A stretch of 28,167 bases of DNA from DASUMP01 sp036277635 (GCA_036277635.1 DASUMP010000277.1:1-28167); one strand, 5' to 3'. Positions 7,533 through 15,114 are shown, counted from the stretch's first letter. Numbers and translations: made by a program. Notes: a model not told the origin generated them from the letters alone.

Positions 7533-7604
7533 TCGGGGAGGGGGGATTTGAACCCCCGACCGCCAGCTCCCAAAGCTGGTGCGCTACCACTGCGCCACTC
7601 CCCG
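7533..7604 (-). tRNA. tRNA-Pro (anticodon TGG)
   Basis: The minus strand forms a complete cloverleaf. The acceptor stem is CGGGGAG/CTCCCCG with an A discriminator base. The D-stem is GCGC/GCGC, and the anticodon arm is CCAGC-TTTGGGA-GCTGG with anticodon TGG. The T-arm is GGGGG-TTCAAAT-CCCCC. CCA is not encoded. It lies one base beyond the end of the convergent AlkD-like gene. Confidence 0.97.
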
Positions 7605-7667
7605 CGGTCCGCGCACGTGGCGCGTGACGCCCGTCCAGCGTACCGGCGCCCCCGTCCCTGCCCGTCC

Positions 7668-7740
7668 CACCAACCGTTGGTGCAGAAGACCCACGTGGCG
7701 TGTGGACTCGCGCACCATTGGTGCGTTCTGCACCAACGGT
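7668..7740. repeat. Nested inverted repeats; probable terminator of the dioxygenase gene
   Basis: Three related copies of the module CCGTTGGTGC lie in 73 bp. A 15-mer at 7673-7687 is repeated in perfect inverted form at 7726-7740. Arms 7714-7724 and 7730-7740 form an 11-bp hairpin around GTTCT whose only odd pair is G-U in minus-strand RNA but A-C in plus-strand RNA, so it suits the minus transcript. Its first base overlaps the stop codon of the dioxygenase gene. A third small palindrome sits at 7668-7682. The hairpin is probably a terminator; the outer copy is unexplained. Confidence 0.6.
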
Positions 7741-8975
7741 CAGGGGGTGCGCGACGGTTGGTCGACCTTCTTGTAGGCCGCCTCGCGCACGACATCGATC
7801 GCCACCTGGTGGTCGACGAGCGACGGGTCGAGGGGCGGGAGACGGAAGCTCGTGTAGAGCACGCGTCGCTCGCGGTCGGTGGGCGCGTGGCTCATGTGCA
7901 GGGTGCACGAGCAGTGCACCGTGACGTCGCCGGTGCGCGTGGGGAGCGGACGGGGCGGGAGTCCCCACTCGCGACGGTGGAACGCGGGCTGCACGAGCGC
8001 GCGGTGCGAGCCGGGGACGACGGCGAGCTGCCCCGAGGTCGCGTCGGCGCCGGTCACGGAGATCCCGATGGTCAGCCCGCTGCACGTGTAGGAGTGCATC
8101 CCGAGTGAGCAGTCCTTGTGCCAGGGCAGATCGGAGATGCCCTCCACCACGCCGAGCGGCTTCTCGAGCGCTTCGACGGTGCCCACCGAGATGTGACCGT
8201 CGCCGGTGAGCGCCCCGATGCGCGCGAACGCGTCGCTCGCGAGGAGGTCGGCCGCGGTGCTGCTGTGCGCGTCGAACCCCTGGAGGCGGACGGCGCGGTG
8301 CGTGCCGTCGCTCGTGCGCGCCCACCACGACCGGCCGTCGTCGGGCGCGTAGCGGGGGAGCGCCGTGTCGATGTCGTGGCTGATCGCGTCCATCGCGTCG
8401 GTGTCGAACCAGCCGCGCAGGTGCAAGAACCCGGCCTGCGCCAGGAAGTGCGCGAGGTCGGCGTCGGAGTCGGCCGGCGTGAACGACCGCTGGAGGTCGA
8501 GCGGTGCACCGTCGCGGTCGACGAAGTCGATGCTCCCCGCAGTGTGCACGGCGCGACCGTCGACGAGCGCGCGGAGCACCACCCACCAGTCGAGGAAGTC
8601 GCCGAGGTCGCCGCGGGTGGCGCGCACCTTCCCGGCGGCGACCAGGGTCATCGGCGTGATGCGGTCGTCGACGAGACGGCGGACCTCGTCGGCGTCGAGC
8701 TCGATGCGGGCGACGCCGGAGTCGCCGCGCTCCACGCGCACGGCATCCGCGTCGAGGTCGACGGAGAGGGTCCACGCGCCCTCGGGAGTGCCGAACGTGC
8801 ACGACTCGATCCCGAGCTCGCGCGCGCCGGGTACTGCGAGGTGACTGCGCTCGCGCGCGAGGTGGGGGAGCTCGTGGTCGAAGAAGTCGGCGACGTCGAG
8901 GTCGTCGCGCACATCGAGATCGCGTCGGCTCCGAGCGTCGAGCGAGACCGGCGACTGCTGCGTTCCTCGGCTCAT
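7740..8975 (-). CDS. SCP2-like domain fused to a phytanoyl-CoA dioxygenase (PhyH)-like domain
   Basis: A 411-aa protein. About residues 60-140 look like an SCP2 sterol-carrier-type domain, with W-T-L-S-V-D, alternating strands, and G-D-L-G-D-F-L-D-W-W near its end. Residues 165-400 resemble PhyH-type Fe(II)/2-oxoglutarate dioxygenases. They contain a G-F-L-H-L-R-G-W-F strand, P-W-H-K-D (His286, Asp288) as the iron H-x-D, V-P-G-S-H-R, and C-T-L-H-M-S-H-A-P (His360 or His363) as the distal His. An Arg in R-E-R-R-V-L-Y is placed to bind 2-oxoglutarate. The expected reaction is hydroxylation of a hydrophobic acid or CoA ester, with the SCP2 part presenting the lipid. It follows the 419-aa gene by 10 bp but may also have its own leaderless promoter. 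I infer that it belongs to the GntR-controlled island. Confidence 0.88.
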   Translation of the reverse strand: MSRGTQQSPVSLDARSRRDLDVRDDLDVADFFDHELPHLARERSHLAVPGARELGIESCTFGTPEGAWTLSVDLDADAVRVERGDSGVARIELDADEVRRLVDDRITPMTLVAAGKVRATRGDLGDFLDWWVVLRALVDGRAVHTAGSIDFVDRDGAPLDLQRSFTPADSDADLAHFLAQAGFLHLRGWFDTDAMDAISHDIDTALPRYAPDDGRSWWARTSDGTHRAVRLQGFDAHSSTAADLLASDAFARIGALTGDGHISVGTVEALEKPLGVVEGISDLPWHKDCSLGMHSYTCSGLTIGISVTGADATSGQLAVVPGSHRALVQPAFHRREWGLPPRPLPTRTGDVTVHCSCTLHMSHAPTDRERRVLYTSFRLPPLDPSLVDHQVAIDVVREAAYKKVDQPSRTP

Positions 8976-8982
8976 CGCGCGC

Positions 8983-8988
8983 AGGCTA
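8983..8988 (-). promoter_or_regulatory. Possible -10 box of a leaderless promoter for the dioxygenase gene
   Basis: TAGCCT on the minus strand covers positions -13 to -8 relative to the A of the ATG at 8975. It fits the actinobacterial TANNNT -10 consensus. There is no Shine-Dalgarno sequence before this ATG, which agrees with a leaderless message starting at or near the ATG. The hexamer overlaps the stop codon of the upstream gene. Confidence 0.4.
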
Positions 8989-10245
8989 CGCCGATGGCGC
9001 CAGGCGGTCCTCGACGTGGAACCGCCAGCCCGTCACCATCCCGATGCGCATGAGTGCGACCTCGTCGGGTTCGGGTGCCGTCGCGGTCGATGGGTCGAGC
9101 CCGACCACGACCTCGACCCGGTCGGGATGGACCGTGACGGCGACGGCCGCGCGCCGTTCGATCGCGTGCACCATCGCCGCGAACGGCGCGACCTCGCCGC
9201 TGGCGAGCAGGCCCGGGCACCCCGGGTGGGCGGCGTCGAGCAGGTCGGCGCGCTCGGGCACGAGCGTGAGCGTGACGGTGTCGCCGTCGGCTTCGTCACC
9301 CGTTGCGACGGTGCGCGCGAAGCCCGGTGGGATCGCGGGCGTGAGCGCAAGCACGCGCGCGACGCGCTCGCGTGGGCTGCCCTCGACGAGCGCGCCGAGA
9401 CGTTCGCTCGTGATCCACGCGGTCCCGATCCACGCGCTGCGGGTGATGGCGCGTGACGTCGCTTCGTCGAAGTGCACGCGCGACGCGAGCTCGCCTGCGG
9501 CGACGAGCAGGTGCGTCTGCACGAGGAACTCGCGCGCCACCGCGGCCAGTGTGTCGGTGGCGAGGTCGCCGAGGCGGAAGTCGGGTCGGAACGCGTCGCG
9601 GTAGTCGGACATGCCGCCGCCGCCGGGCGCCGGCGGGTTGGTGACGTGCGAGAGGGGGAGCGCGGCGACCTGCTCGGTGAGCGCGGCGGGTCCGACGGGC
9701 TCGTTGTCGGGATCGATGGTGATCGTCCAGTGGCAATGGGGGTGACGGTCGGACGGCACGCGCGGCGGGCGGTGGATCGGGCGGATGCGCGCGCGGGGGT
9801 TCGTCGCGAGCGCGGTGGCGTCGAACGTGGGGTCCTCGATCGTGTGGCACATCCCGACGACGTGCGGTTCGCCGTGCGGCTCGGCGTCGAGCAGGGCGCC
9901 GCAGTGCTCGAGCCAGAACTCGCCGTGCCGGTCGTCGGTGATCGCATAGGCGACCGACATGTACTGGTGCACGAACCCGACGTCGAGCTGCAACGCCTTC
10001 ATGATCGCTTCGACGGTGTCGCCCTCGATGCCCATGAGCGCGCGCAGCCGGTGCGTGTACACCGGACTCGCCCCCATCCAGAGGTCGATCGCGACCTGGT
10101 TCAACCCGTCGAGACCCGCGCCGCGCATCACGACCTGCGGCAGGAGCGCTCGGTTCACGACCATGCCGGCGAGCATGTACTCGTGCGCGATCGGGAGCAG
10201 CGCGCGCCGCTCGAGCCCGTCGAGCGGTCTGGTGGGTTCGTCCAT
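8986..10245 (-). CDS. Uncharacterised 419-aa protein of the catabolic island
   Basis: I do not recognise this family. ATG 10245 is preceded by GGAAGGTGA at good spacing. The protein is soluble, and its N-terminal half looks mainly helical, with a run of Met-, His- and Tyr-rich segments. Distinct motifs are G-M-C-H-T-I-E-D-P-T-F, R-I-R-P-I-H-R-P-P-R and P-H-C-H-W-T-I. The Cys and His residues in these three blocks could form a metal or catalytic site. P-P-A-P-G-G-G-G-M-S-D-Y is a glycine-rich hinge before a helical C-terminal half. It is the first gene of a two-gene minus-strand unit with the dioxygenase gene, and its promoter region holds the GntR-type palindrome, so a role in the same pathway is likely. 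The reaction is unknown; a hydrolase or hydratase is possible but not shown. Confidence 0.85.
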   Translation of the reverse strand: MDEPTRPLDGLERRALLPIAHEYMLAGMVVNRALLPQVVMRGAGLDGLNQVAIDLWMGASPVYTHRLRALMGIEGDTVEAIMKALQLDVGFVHQYMSVAYAITDDRHGEFWLEHCGALLDAEPHGEPHVVGMCHTIEDPTFDATALATNPRARIRPIHRPPRVPSDRHPHCHWTITIDPDNEPVGPAALTEQVAALPLSHVTNPPAPGGGGMSDYRDAFRPDFRLGDLATDTLAAVAREFLVQTHLLVAAGELASRVHFDEATSRAITRSAWIGTAWITSERLGALVEGSPRERVARVLALTPAIPPGFARTVATGDEADGDTVTLTLVPERADLLDAAHPGCPGLLASGEVAPFAAMVHAIERRAAVAVTVHPDRVEVVVGLDPSTATAPEPDEVALMRIGMVTGWRFHVEDRLAPSA

Positions 10246-10273
10246 CGCGCGTCACCTTCCCAGTGGTTCGCCG

Positions 10274-10285
10274 GTTGTATACAAC
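10274..10285. promoter_or_regulatory. GntR/FCD-type operator palindrome (site 1)
   Basis: A perfect 12-bp palindrome GTTGTATACAAC sits between the divergent starts at 10245 (minus) and 10325 (plus), 28 and 39 bp from them. It has the T-x-G-T...A-C-x-A form typical of FadR-subfamily GntR operators. The same TGTATACA core recurs at 13830-13837, the other divergent promoter of the island, and a GntR gene lies at 11567-12262. TACGAT (10287-10292) could be the -10 box of the P450 gene. Confidence 0.75.
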
Positions 10286-10324
10286 ATACGATCAGCCCAC
10301 TTGCTCCGCGATCCGGGACCGCAC

Positions 10325-11536
10325 GTGACCGAGCCGCCGTACTACGACCCCTACGACGTCGCGATCGACGCCGATCCGCATCCGGTCTGGAAGCGACTGC
10401 GCGACGAAGCGCCCGTGTACCACAACGATCGCTACGACTTCTGGGCCCTGAGTCGGTACGACGACGTGCTCGGGGCGCTGCTCGACTGGCAGACGTTCAT
10501 CTCGTCGCGCGGCATCTTGCTGGAGGCGATCGACACGCGGGCCGAGCTCCCCGACGACGGCACGGTGGCAGGCGTGCGGCCGATGCTCATCATGATGGAC
10601 CCGCCGCGCCACGACCGGCTCCGCAAGCTGGTCAGCCGAGCGTTCACGCCGCGCCGGGTCGCGTCGCTCGAGCCGCGGCTGCGCGAGCTGTGCGCCGAGT
10701 TCCTCGACCCGTTCGTCGGAGGTGTCGAGTTCGACTACGTCGAGGAGTGTGGCGCCAAGGTCCCGTCGATGATGATCGGCGAGCTCATGGGCGTGCCCAC
10801 CGACGATCAGCACGCGCTGCGGGTCTGGATCGACGACGTCATGCGCTACGACGAGGCCGGCACCGACTCGTCGCGCCTCGAGTCGCTCGGTCGCATCGAG
10901 GAGTACCTCCAAGCGCTCGTGGCGGAGCGCCGGCGCGCGCCGCGCGACGACATGACCTCCGACCTGCTGGCCGCGAGCCTCGAGCTCGACGACGGCTCGC
11001 GGTCCGAGCTCACCCACGAGGAGGTGATGGGCTTCGTGCAGCTGTTGATCTTCGCCGGGACGGAGACGACCGCACGGCTCATCGGCTGGGCCGGACTCCT
11101 CCTCGCTCGCCACCCCGACCAGCGCGCGCGGCTCGTCGACGACCCGACGCTCGTCGGGAACGCGATCGAAGAGCTGCTGCGATACGAAGCGCCGTCGCCG
11201 ATCCAGGGTCGCTACGTCGCGCGTGACGTCACCCTCCACGGCGTCACGATCCCGGCGGGCGCGCGGCTCGCGCTGCTCAACGGCGCGGCCGATCGCGACG
11301 AGCGGGCGTTCCCCGATCCCGACCGCTTCGACGTCGGTCGCACCATCGACCGGCACCTCGCCTTCGGCTACGGCGCGCACTTCTGCCTGGGGGCCGCGCT
11401 CGCGCGCCTCGAAGGTCGTGTGGTGCTGGAGGAGACGCTGGCGCGCTTCCCGACCTGGGAGGTCGACGAGTCGCGCGTGGAGCTGGTACGCACCTCGACG
11501 GTGCGCGGCCCGGCCCACCTCCCGTTCCGCGGCTGA
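10325..11536 (+). CDS. Cytochrome P450
   Basis: A 403-aa soluble bacterial P450 of normal length. GTG 10325 fits the usual N-terminus, with P-Y-Y-D-P-Y-D-V-A-I-D-A-D-P-H-P-V-W at the start. Signatures: the C-helix M-D-P-P-R-H-D-R-L-R, the I-helix oxygen-binding A-G-T-E-T-T (244-249), the E-x-x-R of the K-helix (Glu283, Arg286), and the heme loop F-G-Y-G-A-H-F-C-L-G with Cys354 as axial ligand. It would hydroxylate a hydrophobic substrate using electrons from a ferredoxin and its reductase, neither of which is encoded here. It is transcribed alone, divergent from the 419-aa gene and facing the GntR gene. The shared palindrome suggests induction with the rest of the island. The CYP family and substrate cannot be assigned from motifs. 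Confidence 0.97.
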   Translation: MTEPPYYDPYDVAIDADPHPVWKRLRDEAPVYHNDRYDFWALSRYDDVLGALLDWQTFISSRGILLEAIDTRAELPDDGTVAGVRPMLIMMDPPRHDRLRKLVSRAFTPRRVASLEPRLRELCAEFLDPFVGGVEFDYVEECGAKVPSMMIGELMGVPTDDQHALRVWIDDVMRYDEAGTDSSRLESLGRIEEYLQALVAERRRAPRDDMTSDLLAASLELDDGSRSELTHEEVMGFVQLLIFAGTETTARLIGWAGLLLARHPDQRARLVDDPTLVGNAIEELLRYEAPSPIQGRYVARDVTLHGVTIPAGARLALLNGAADRDERAFPDPDRFDVGRTIDRHLAFGYGAHFCLGAALARLEGRVVLEETLARFPTWEVDESRVELVRTSTVRGPAHLPFRG

Positions 11537-11544
11537 CCGGCCCG

Positions 11545-11563
11545 CTTCGCCGCCCGCGCGAAG
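11545..11563. terminator. Weak hairpin between convergent P450 and GntR genes
   Basis: CTTCGC (11545-11550) and GCGAAG (11558-11563) form a 6-bp stem around CGCCCGC in the 30-bp gap between the convergent stop codons. It could end both transcripts. The stem is short and has no T-tract. Confidence 0.4.
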
Positions 11564-11566
11564 TCG

Positions 11567-12262
11567 TTACGCGGCGAACACGCCGCGATCGTGGAAGTAG
11601 CGCACGACCTGGTCGCCGATGCGGCGCATCAAGCGCCGGTACTCCGCGGCGGCGCGCTCACCGTCGCTGCGTCGCAACGCGCGGGCGATGAGCGCTTGCC
11701 CGCGCTTCTCGATCGCGACGGTCTCGCCGACCACCTCGAACACGTTGCCGGGCACGATGCTCGACATCGCCCGGAGCAGCACCTTGAGCCGCGGCGAGTT
11801 CGCGGTGGACACGATCGCCGCGTGGAACGCGATGGCGAGCCGTTCGATCTCAGCCGGGTCGCGCGCCGCCGAGATCGCCCGTTCGAGCTCGCTGATCTGC
11901 GCGATCGCGTCGGCGTCGGCGGTCTCCGCCGCGCGCTCGGCCGCGAACCCGTAGAGCACGCCGAACAGCTCGTAGTGGTCGCGGATCAGCTGTTCGTCGA
12001 GCCGGTTCACGAACGCGCCGCGGTGCGTCTGCAACGTGACCCAGCCCTCGCGTTCGAGCGCGATCAACGCTTCGCGCACGGGGATGCGGCTCACTCCGAG
12101 TGCGGTGGCGATCTCGTCTTGGGGGACGTGCGTGCCCGGCGGGAGAGTGCCGTCGAGCACGAGCCGGCGGATGTACGCCGCCGCGTGCTGGGCGCTGGTG
12201 CGGCGTTCGAAGCGGGGGTCGGTGTGCGGGGGCAGGCGGGGCGCCGACGCCGTCGTGGTCAT
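11567..12262 (-). CDS. GntR family transcriptional regulator, FCD (FadR) subfamily
   Basis: A 231-aa regulator. The N-terminal winged helix-turn-helix (about residues 25-88) shows P-P-G-T-H-V-P-Q-D-E-I-A, L-G-V-S-R-I-P-V-R-E-A-L and the wing T-H-R-G-A-F-V-N, all typical of GntR. The C-terminal helical FCD domain (about 95-225) has F-H-A-A-I-V and R-R-I-G-D-Q-V helices that form the ligand and metal pocket. The ATG overlaps the ligase stop (ATGA), so the two genes are coupled and the regulator is last in its own operon. This predicts autoregulation through the palindrome at 13828-13839. The likely inducer is a free acid or acyl-CoA of the pathway. Most FCD regulators of catabolic operons act as repressors released by such ligands. 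Confidence 0.95.
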   Translation of the reverse strand: MTTTASAPRLPPHTDPRFERRTSAQHAAAYIRRLVLDGTLPPGTHVPQDEIATALGVSRIPVREALIALEREGWVTLQTHRGAFVNRLDEQLIRDHYELFGVLYGFAAERAAETADADAIAQISELERAISAARDPAEIERLAIAFHAAIVSTANSPRLKVLLRAMSSIVPGNVFEVVGETVAIEKRGQALIARALRRSDGERAAAEYRRLMRRIGDQVVRYFHDRGVFAA

Positions 12263-13827
12263 GCCCGGGCCCGCAACTCGTACTTGAGGACCTTGCCGCT
12301 CGCGTTGAGCGGCAGCCCGTCGACGAACTGCACGCGCCGCGGCACCTTGTAGTTCGCCATCTTCTCGCGACACCACGCGACGAGCTCGTCGGCGGTGAGC
12401 GTGCGGTCGGGGCGCAACACGACGAACGCGCAGCCGACCTCGCCGAGTCGTTCGTCGGGGACGCCGACCACGGCGACCTGACCGACGGCGGGGTGGTCGG
12501 AGATCATGTTCTCGATCTCGGCGGGATACGCGTTGAAGCCACCGACGATGAACATGTCCTTCTTGCGATCCGTGATGCGCAGGTTGCCGCGCTCGTCGAG
12601 GACGCCGACGTCGCCGGTGTGCAGCCAGCCGTCGGCGTCGATCGCTTCCTTGGTGGCGGTCTCGTCGTCGACGAAGCCCTGCATCACGTTGTACCCGCGG
12701 ATCACGACCTCGCCTGGCTCGCCGGCGGCCCGCGGCGTGCCGTCGTCGGCGACGACGCGCACCTCCACGCCGGGGATCGCGCGTCCCGCGGTGGTGGCGA
12801 TGGTCTCGGGGTCGTCGTCGTGGCGACACATCGTGGCGATGCCCGTCGCTTCGGTGAGCCCGTAGCCGGTCACGATCGTCTCGAACCCGAGCTCGGTGCC
12901 CATGCGGCGGATCAGCTCCACCGGGATCGACGCGGCGCCGGTGACGGCGAGGCGCAGCGACGACATGTCGAACGTGGAGGCGCGCGGGTGGTCGAGGATC
13001 GATTGGAAGATCGTCGGCGGGCCGGGGAGCATCGTCACCTGCTCGTCGACGACGCGTTGCATCACGGTGTCGACGTCGAACACCGCGTGGGGGATCACCG
13101 TCGCGCCCTTGATGAGGCTGGCGAGGATCCCGGCCTTCAAGCCGAACGCGTGGAAGAACGGGTTGACCACGAGGTAGCGGTCGCCCGGCCGCAGGCCGAC
13201 GACGGTGGACCAGGCGTCGTAGGCCCGGACGCTCGCGCCGTGGGTGAGCATCGCCCCCTTCGGCCGTCCGGTCGTGCCCGAGGTGAAGAGGATGTCGGAG
13301 AGGTCGTCGGGCCGCTGGTGCTCGACGCGGGCGCGCACGGTCGCGAGGTGGTCGGCGTCGGCGCGTGAGAGGAACTCCTCCCAGCCGCTCGTGCCGGTGG
13401 CCGGCTCGCCGCGCAACACGATCGTGTGGCGCAGCGACGGGACCGGGTCGCCGGTGGCGAGCAGCTCGACGTAGTTCGTGTCGAGGAAGTCGGTGACCGT
13501 GAACAGCACCGATGCGCGCGCTCGATCGAGGACGTAGGACGCCTCGCCGCCCTTGAACCGAGTGTTGAGCGGGACGATGACCCCACCCGCGGCGTAGACG
13601 CCGAGCGCGGCGACCATCCACTCGGTGGTGTTGGGTGCCCAGATGCCGATGCGGTCGCCCGGCTCGACACCGGTCGCGACGAGCGCGGCGGCGGCGCGCT
13701 CGACGGCGGGGGCGAGCTCGGCGAAGGTGACGCGCGCGCGTTCGTCGACCAAGGCTTCACGCGCTGCGTACTGTTCCGCCGCGCGCGCCACGACACGCGG
13801 GATCGTCAGCGGGAGCTCTTCGGGCAC
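12259..13827 (-). CDS. FadD3-family acyl-CoA ligase (AMP-forming)
   Basis: A 522-aa adenylate-forming ligase. Motifs: the P-loop F-T-S-G-T-T-G-R-P-K (181-190), N-P-F-F-H-A-F-G, the A5 motif G-Y-G-L-T-E-A-T (321-328), W-L-H-T-G-D (401-406), D-R-K-K-D-M with F-N-A-Y-P-A-E-I-E after it, and the catalytic Lys512 in A-S-G-K-V-L-K-Y-E-L. The N-terminus and the V-P-L-N-T-R block resemble FadD3-type ligases, of which the M. tuberculosis member activates the steroid C/D-ring acid HIP. The substrate here may be another alicyclic acid. GTG 13827 has no ribosome-binding site. TATTGT on its strand at -13 to -8 fits a leaderless promoter that overlaps the palindrome. The GntR gene follows with a 4-bp overlap. 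Confidence 0.93.
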   Translation of the reverse strand: MPEELPLTIPRVVARAAEQYAAREALVDERARVTFAELAPAVERAAAALVATGVEPGDRIGIWAPNTTEWMVAALGVYAAGGVIVPLNTRFKGGEASYVLDRARASVLFTVTDFLDTNYVELLATGDPVPSLRHTIVLRGEPATGTSGWEEFLSRADADHLATVRARVEHQRPDDLSDILFTSGTTGRPKGAMLTHGASVRAYDAWSTVVGLRPGDRYLVVNPFFHAFGLKAGILASLIKGATVIPHAVFDVDTVMQRVVDEQVTMLPGPPTIFQSILDHPRASTFDMSSLRLAVTGAASIPVELIRRMGTELGFETIVTGYGLTEATGIATMCRHDDDPETIATTAGRAIPGVEVRVVADDGTPRAAGEPGEVVIRGYNVMQGFVDDETATKEAIDADGWLHTGDVGVLDERGNLRITDRKKDMFIVGGFNAYPAEIENMISDHPAVGQVAVVGVPDERLGEVGCAFVVLRPDRTLTADELVAWCREKMANYKVPRRVQFVDGLPLNASGKVLKYELRARA

Positions 13828-13839
13828 GCTGTATACAAT
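13828..13839. promoter_or_regulatory. GntR-type operator (site 2) overlapping a probable leaderless -10 box
   Basis: GCTGTATACAAT keeps the 8-bp palindrome TGTATACA (13830-13837) of site 1 and differs at three of the 12 positions. It abuts the ligase start codon at 13827 and lies 24 bp before the ATG at 13863. The minus-strand hexamer TATTGT (complement of 13835-13840) is a good TANNNT -10 box for a leaderless ligase mRNA. A bound repressor would cover it and block the divergent promoter too. Confidence 0.72.
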
Positions 13840-13862
13840 ATCCGCCGAGGAGGGCGCAGGGG

Positions 13863-15110
13863 ATGGGCGAGCCCGGTCGCATCACCGACGACGGCATCGC
13901 CGCGTTGCGCGCCCGCGTCGGGATCGCCGAGCCGCACCCGCAACCCCCGTACTACTCGGTGCCGACGTGCGACACGTTCCGCAACGTCGCCCACGCGTAC
14001 GGCGACGACAACCCGCTGTGGTGCGATCCCGCGTACGGCCCGACCACGCGCTGGGCCAGCCCGATCGCGCCGCCGGCGCTCGTGGGCGGCGACACGCTCG
14101 TCGGTGAGGACGAGGTACCGGAGGTGGCGCCCGAGCATCGTGAGCTCATGCGGGGAGATCCGTTGCGCGGCGTCCACGCGTTCTACTCGGCGAGCGCGCG
14201 CGAGTGGTGGGCGCCGCTCACGCCACAGCGACGCGTCGTCCGGCGCAACGCCCTGGTCGCGGTCCTCGACAAGCCGAGCGAGTTCGCCGGTCGCGCCGTC
14301 CACGAGTGGACGGCGCAGGTGTTCCGCGACGAGACCGGTGCGTTGCTGTCGGGCCAGTACCGACTCATGATCCGCACCGAGCGTGCGCAGGCCCGCGCCC
14401 GCATGACCGACGAGATCGAGCTGACGCCGTACACCGACGACCAGATCGCGGCGATCGACGCGCAGTACGCGAGCGAAGCGCCACGCGGCGCGCAGCCACG
14501 CTGGTGGGACGACGTGGAGGTCGGCGACACGGTCGGACCGATGGTGAAGGGACCGCTCACCGTCACCGACATCGTGTGTTGGCACGCCGGCATGGGCATG
14601 GGTCTCTACGGCGTGAAGCCGTTGCGACTTGCGTACCGCAACCGCCAGCGCATCCCGCGCTTCTTCCACCGCGACGAGCGCAACATCCCCGACGTGATGC
14701 AGCGGGTGCACTGGGACCCTGCCTTCGCCCGGCGTTCCGGCAACCCCACGACGTTCGACTACGGCCGGATGCGCGAGACGTGGTTGATCCACCTCTGCAC
14801 CGACTGGATGGGTGACGACGCGTGGCTGTGGCGACTGGAGTGCGAGTTCCGCAAGTTCAATTACGTCGGCGACACGCAGTGGCTCCGCGGCACGATCACC
14901 CGCAAGTACCTCGCCGACGGCGACCGGCCCGCGGTCGACCTCGAACTCGTCGCCGAGAACCAACGCGGGGAGGTCACCACGCCGGGGACTGCCACGATCC
15001 TGCTCCCGAGCCGCGCGCACGGTGCGGTCCGGCTGCCCGACCCACCCGCGGCACCCGGCGATCTCGCCGGCGCGCTCGACGCGGCGGGTGCACGATTGGC
15101 GCGACGGTGA
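13863..15110 (+). CDS. Two-domain hot-dog dehydratase (FAS1-like dehydratase N-terminus plus MaoC-like half)
   Basis: A 415-aa protein. ATG 13863 has GAGGAGGG about eight bases upstream. The N-terminal half carries A-Y-G-D-D-N-P-L-W-C-D-P, the hydratase-2 motif of the MaoC/FAS1-like dehydratase family with Trp at the usual His position, a common form in actinobacterial proteins. The C-terminal half (from about residue 210) begins W-W-D-D-V-E-V-G-D-T, a typical MaoC entry, and has F-D-Y-G-R-M-R-E. Each half should form one hot-dog fold, giving a pseudo-dimer as in the Mycobacterium HadAB and ChsH1/ChsH2 types. Expected reaction: reversible hydration of an enoyl-CoA or dehydration of a 3-hydroxyacyl-CoA. 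It leads the right-arm operon, directly behind operator site 2, and is followed 4 bp later by a crotonase gene. Confidence 0.88.
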   Translation: MGEPGRITDDGIAALRARVGIAEPHPQPPYYSVPTCDTFRNVAHAYGDDNPLWCDPAYGPTTRWASPIAPPALVGGDTLVGEDEVPEVAPEHRELMRGDPLRGVHAFYSASAREWWAPLTPQRRVVRRNALVAVLDKPSEFAGRAVHEWTAQVFRDETGALLSGQYRLMIRTERAQARARMTDEIELTPYTDDQIAAIDAQYASEAPRGAQPRWWDDVEVGDTVGPMVKGPLTVTDIVCWHAGMGMGLYGVKPLRLAYRNRQRIPRFFHRDERNIPDVMQRVHWDPAFARRSGNPTTFDYGRMRETWLIHLCTDWMGDDAWLWRLECEFRKFNYVGDTQWLRGTITRKYLADGDRPAVDLELVAENQRGEVTTPGTATILLPSRAHGAVRLPDPPAAPGDLAGALDAAGARLARR

Positions 15111-15114
15111 CGCG

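Noticed and set aside
7605..7740. Mobile-element attachment site next to tRNA-Pro
   Set aside because: No partial tRNA copy, integrase or target duplication is present; the repeats there do not resemble the tRNA 3' end.
11567..13621. 684-codon minus frame joining a long Arg-rich segment to the GntR protein
   Set aside because: The Arg/Ala-rich part is an out-of-frame reading of the ligase gene. The regulator has its own ATG at 12262 overlapping the ligase stop.
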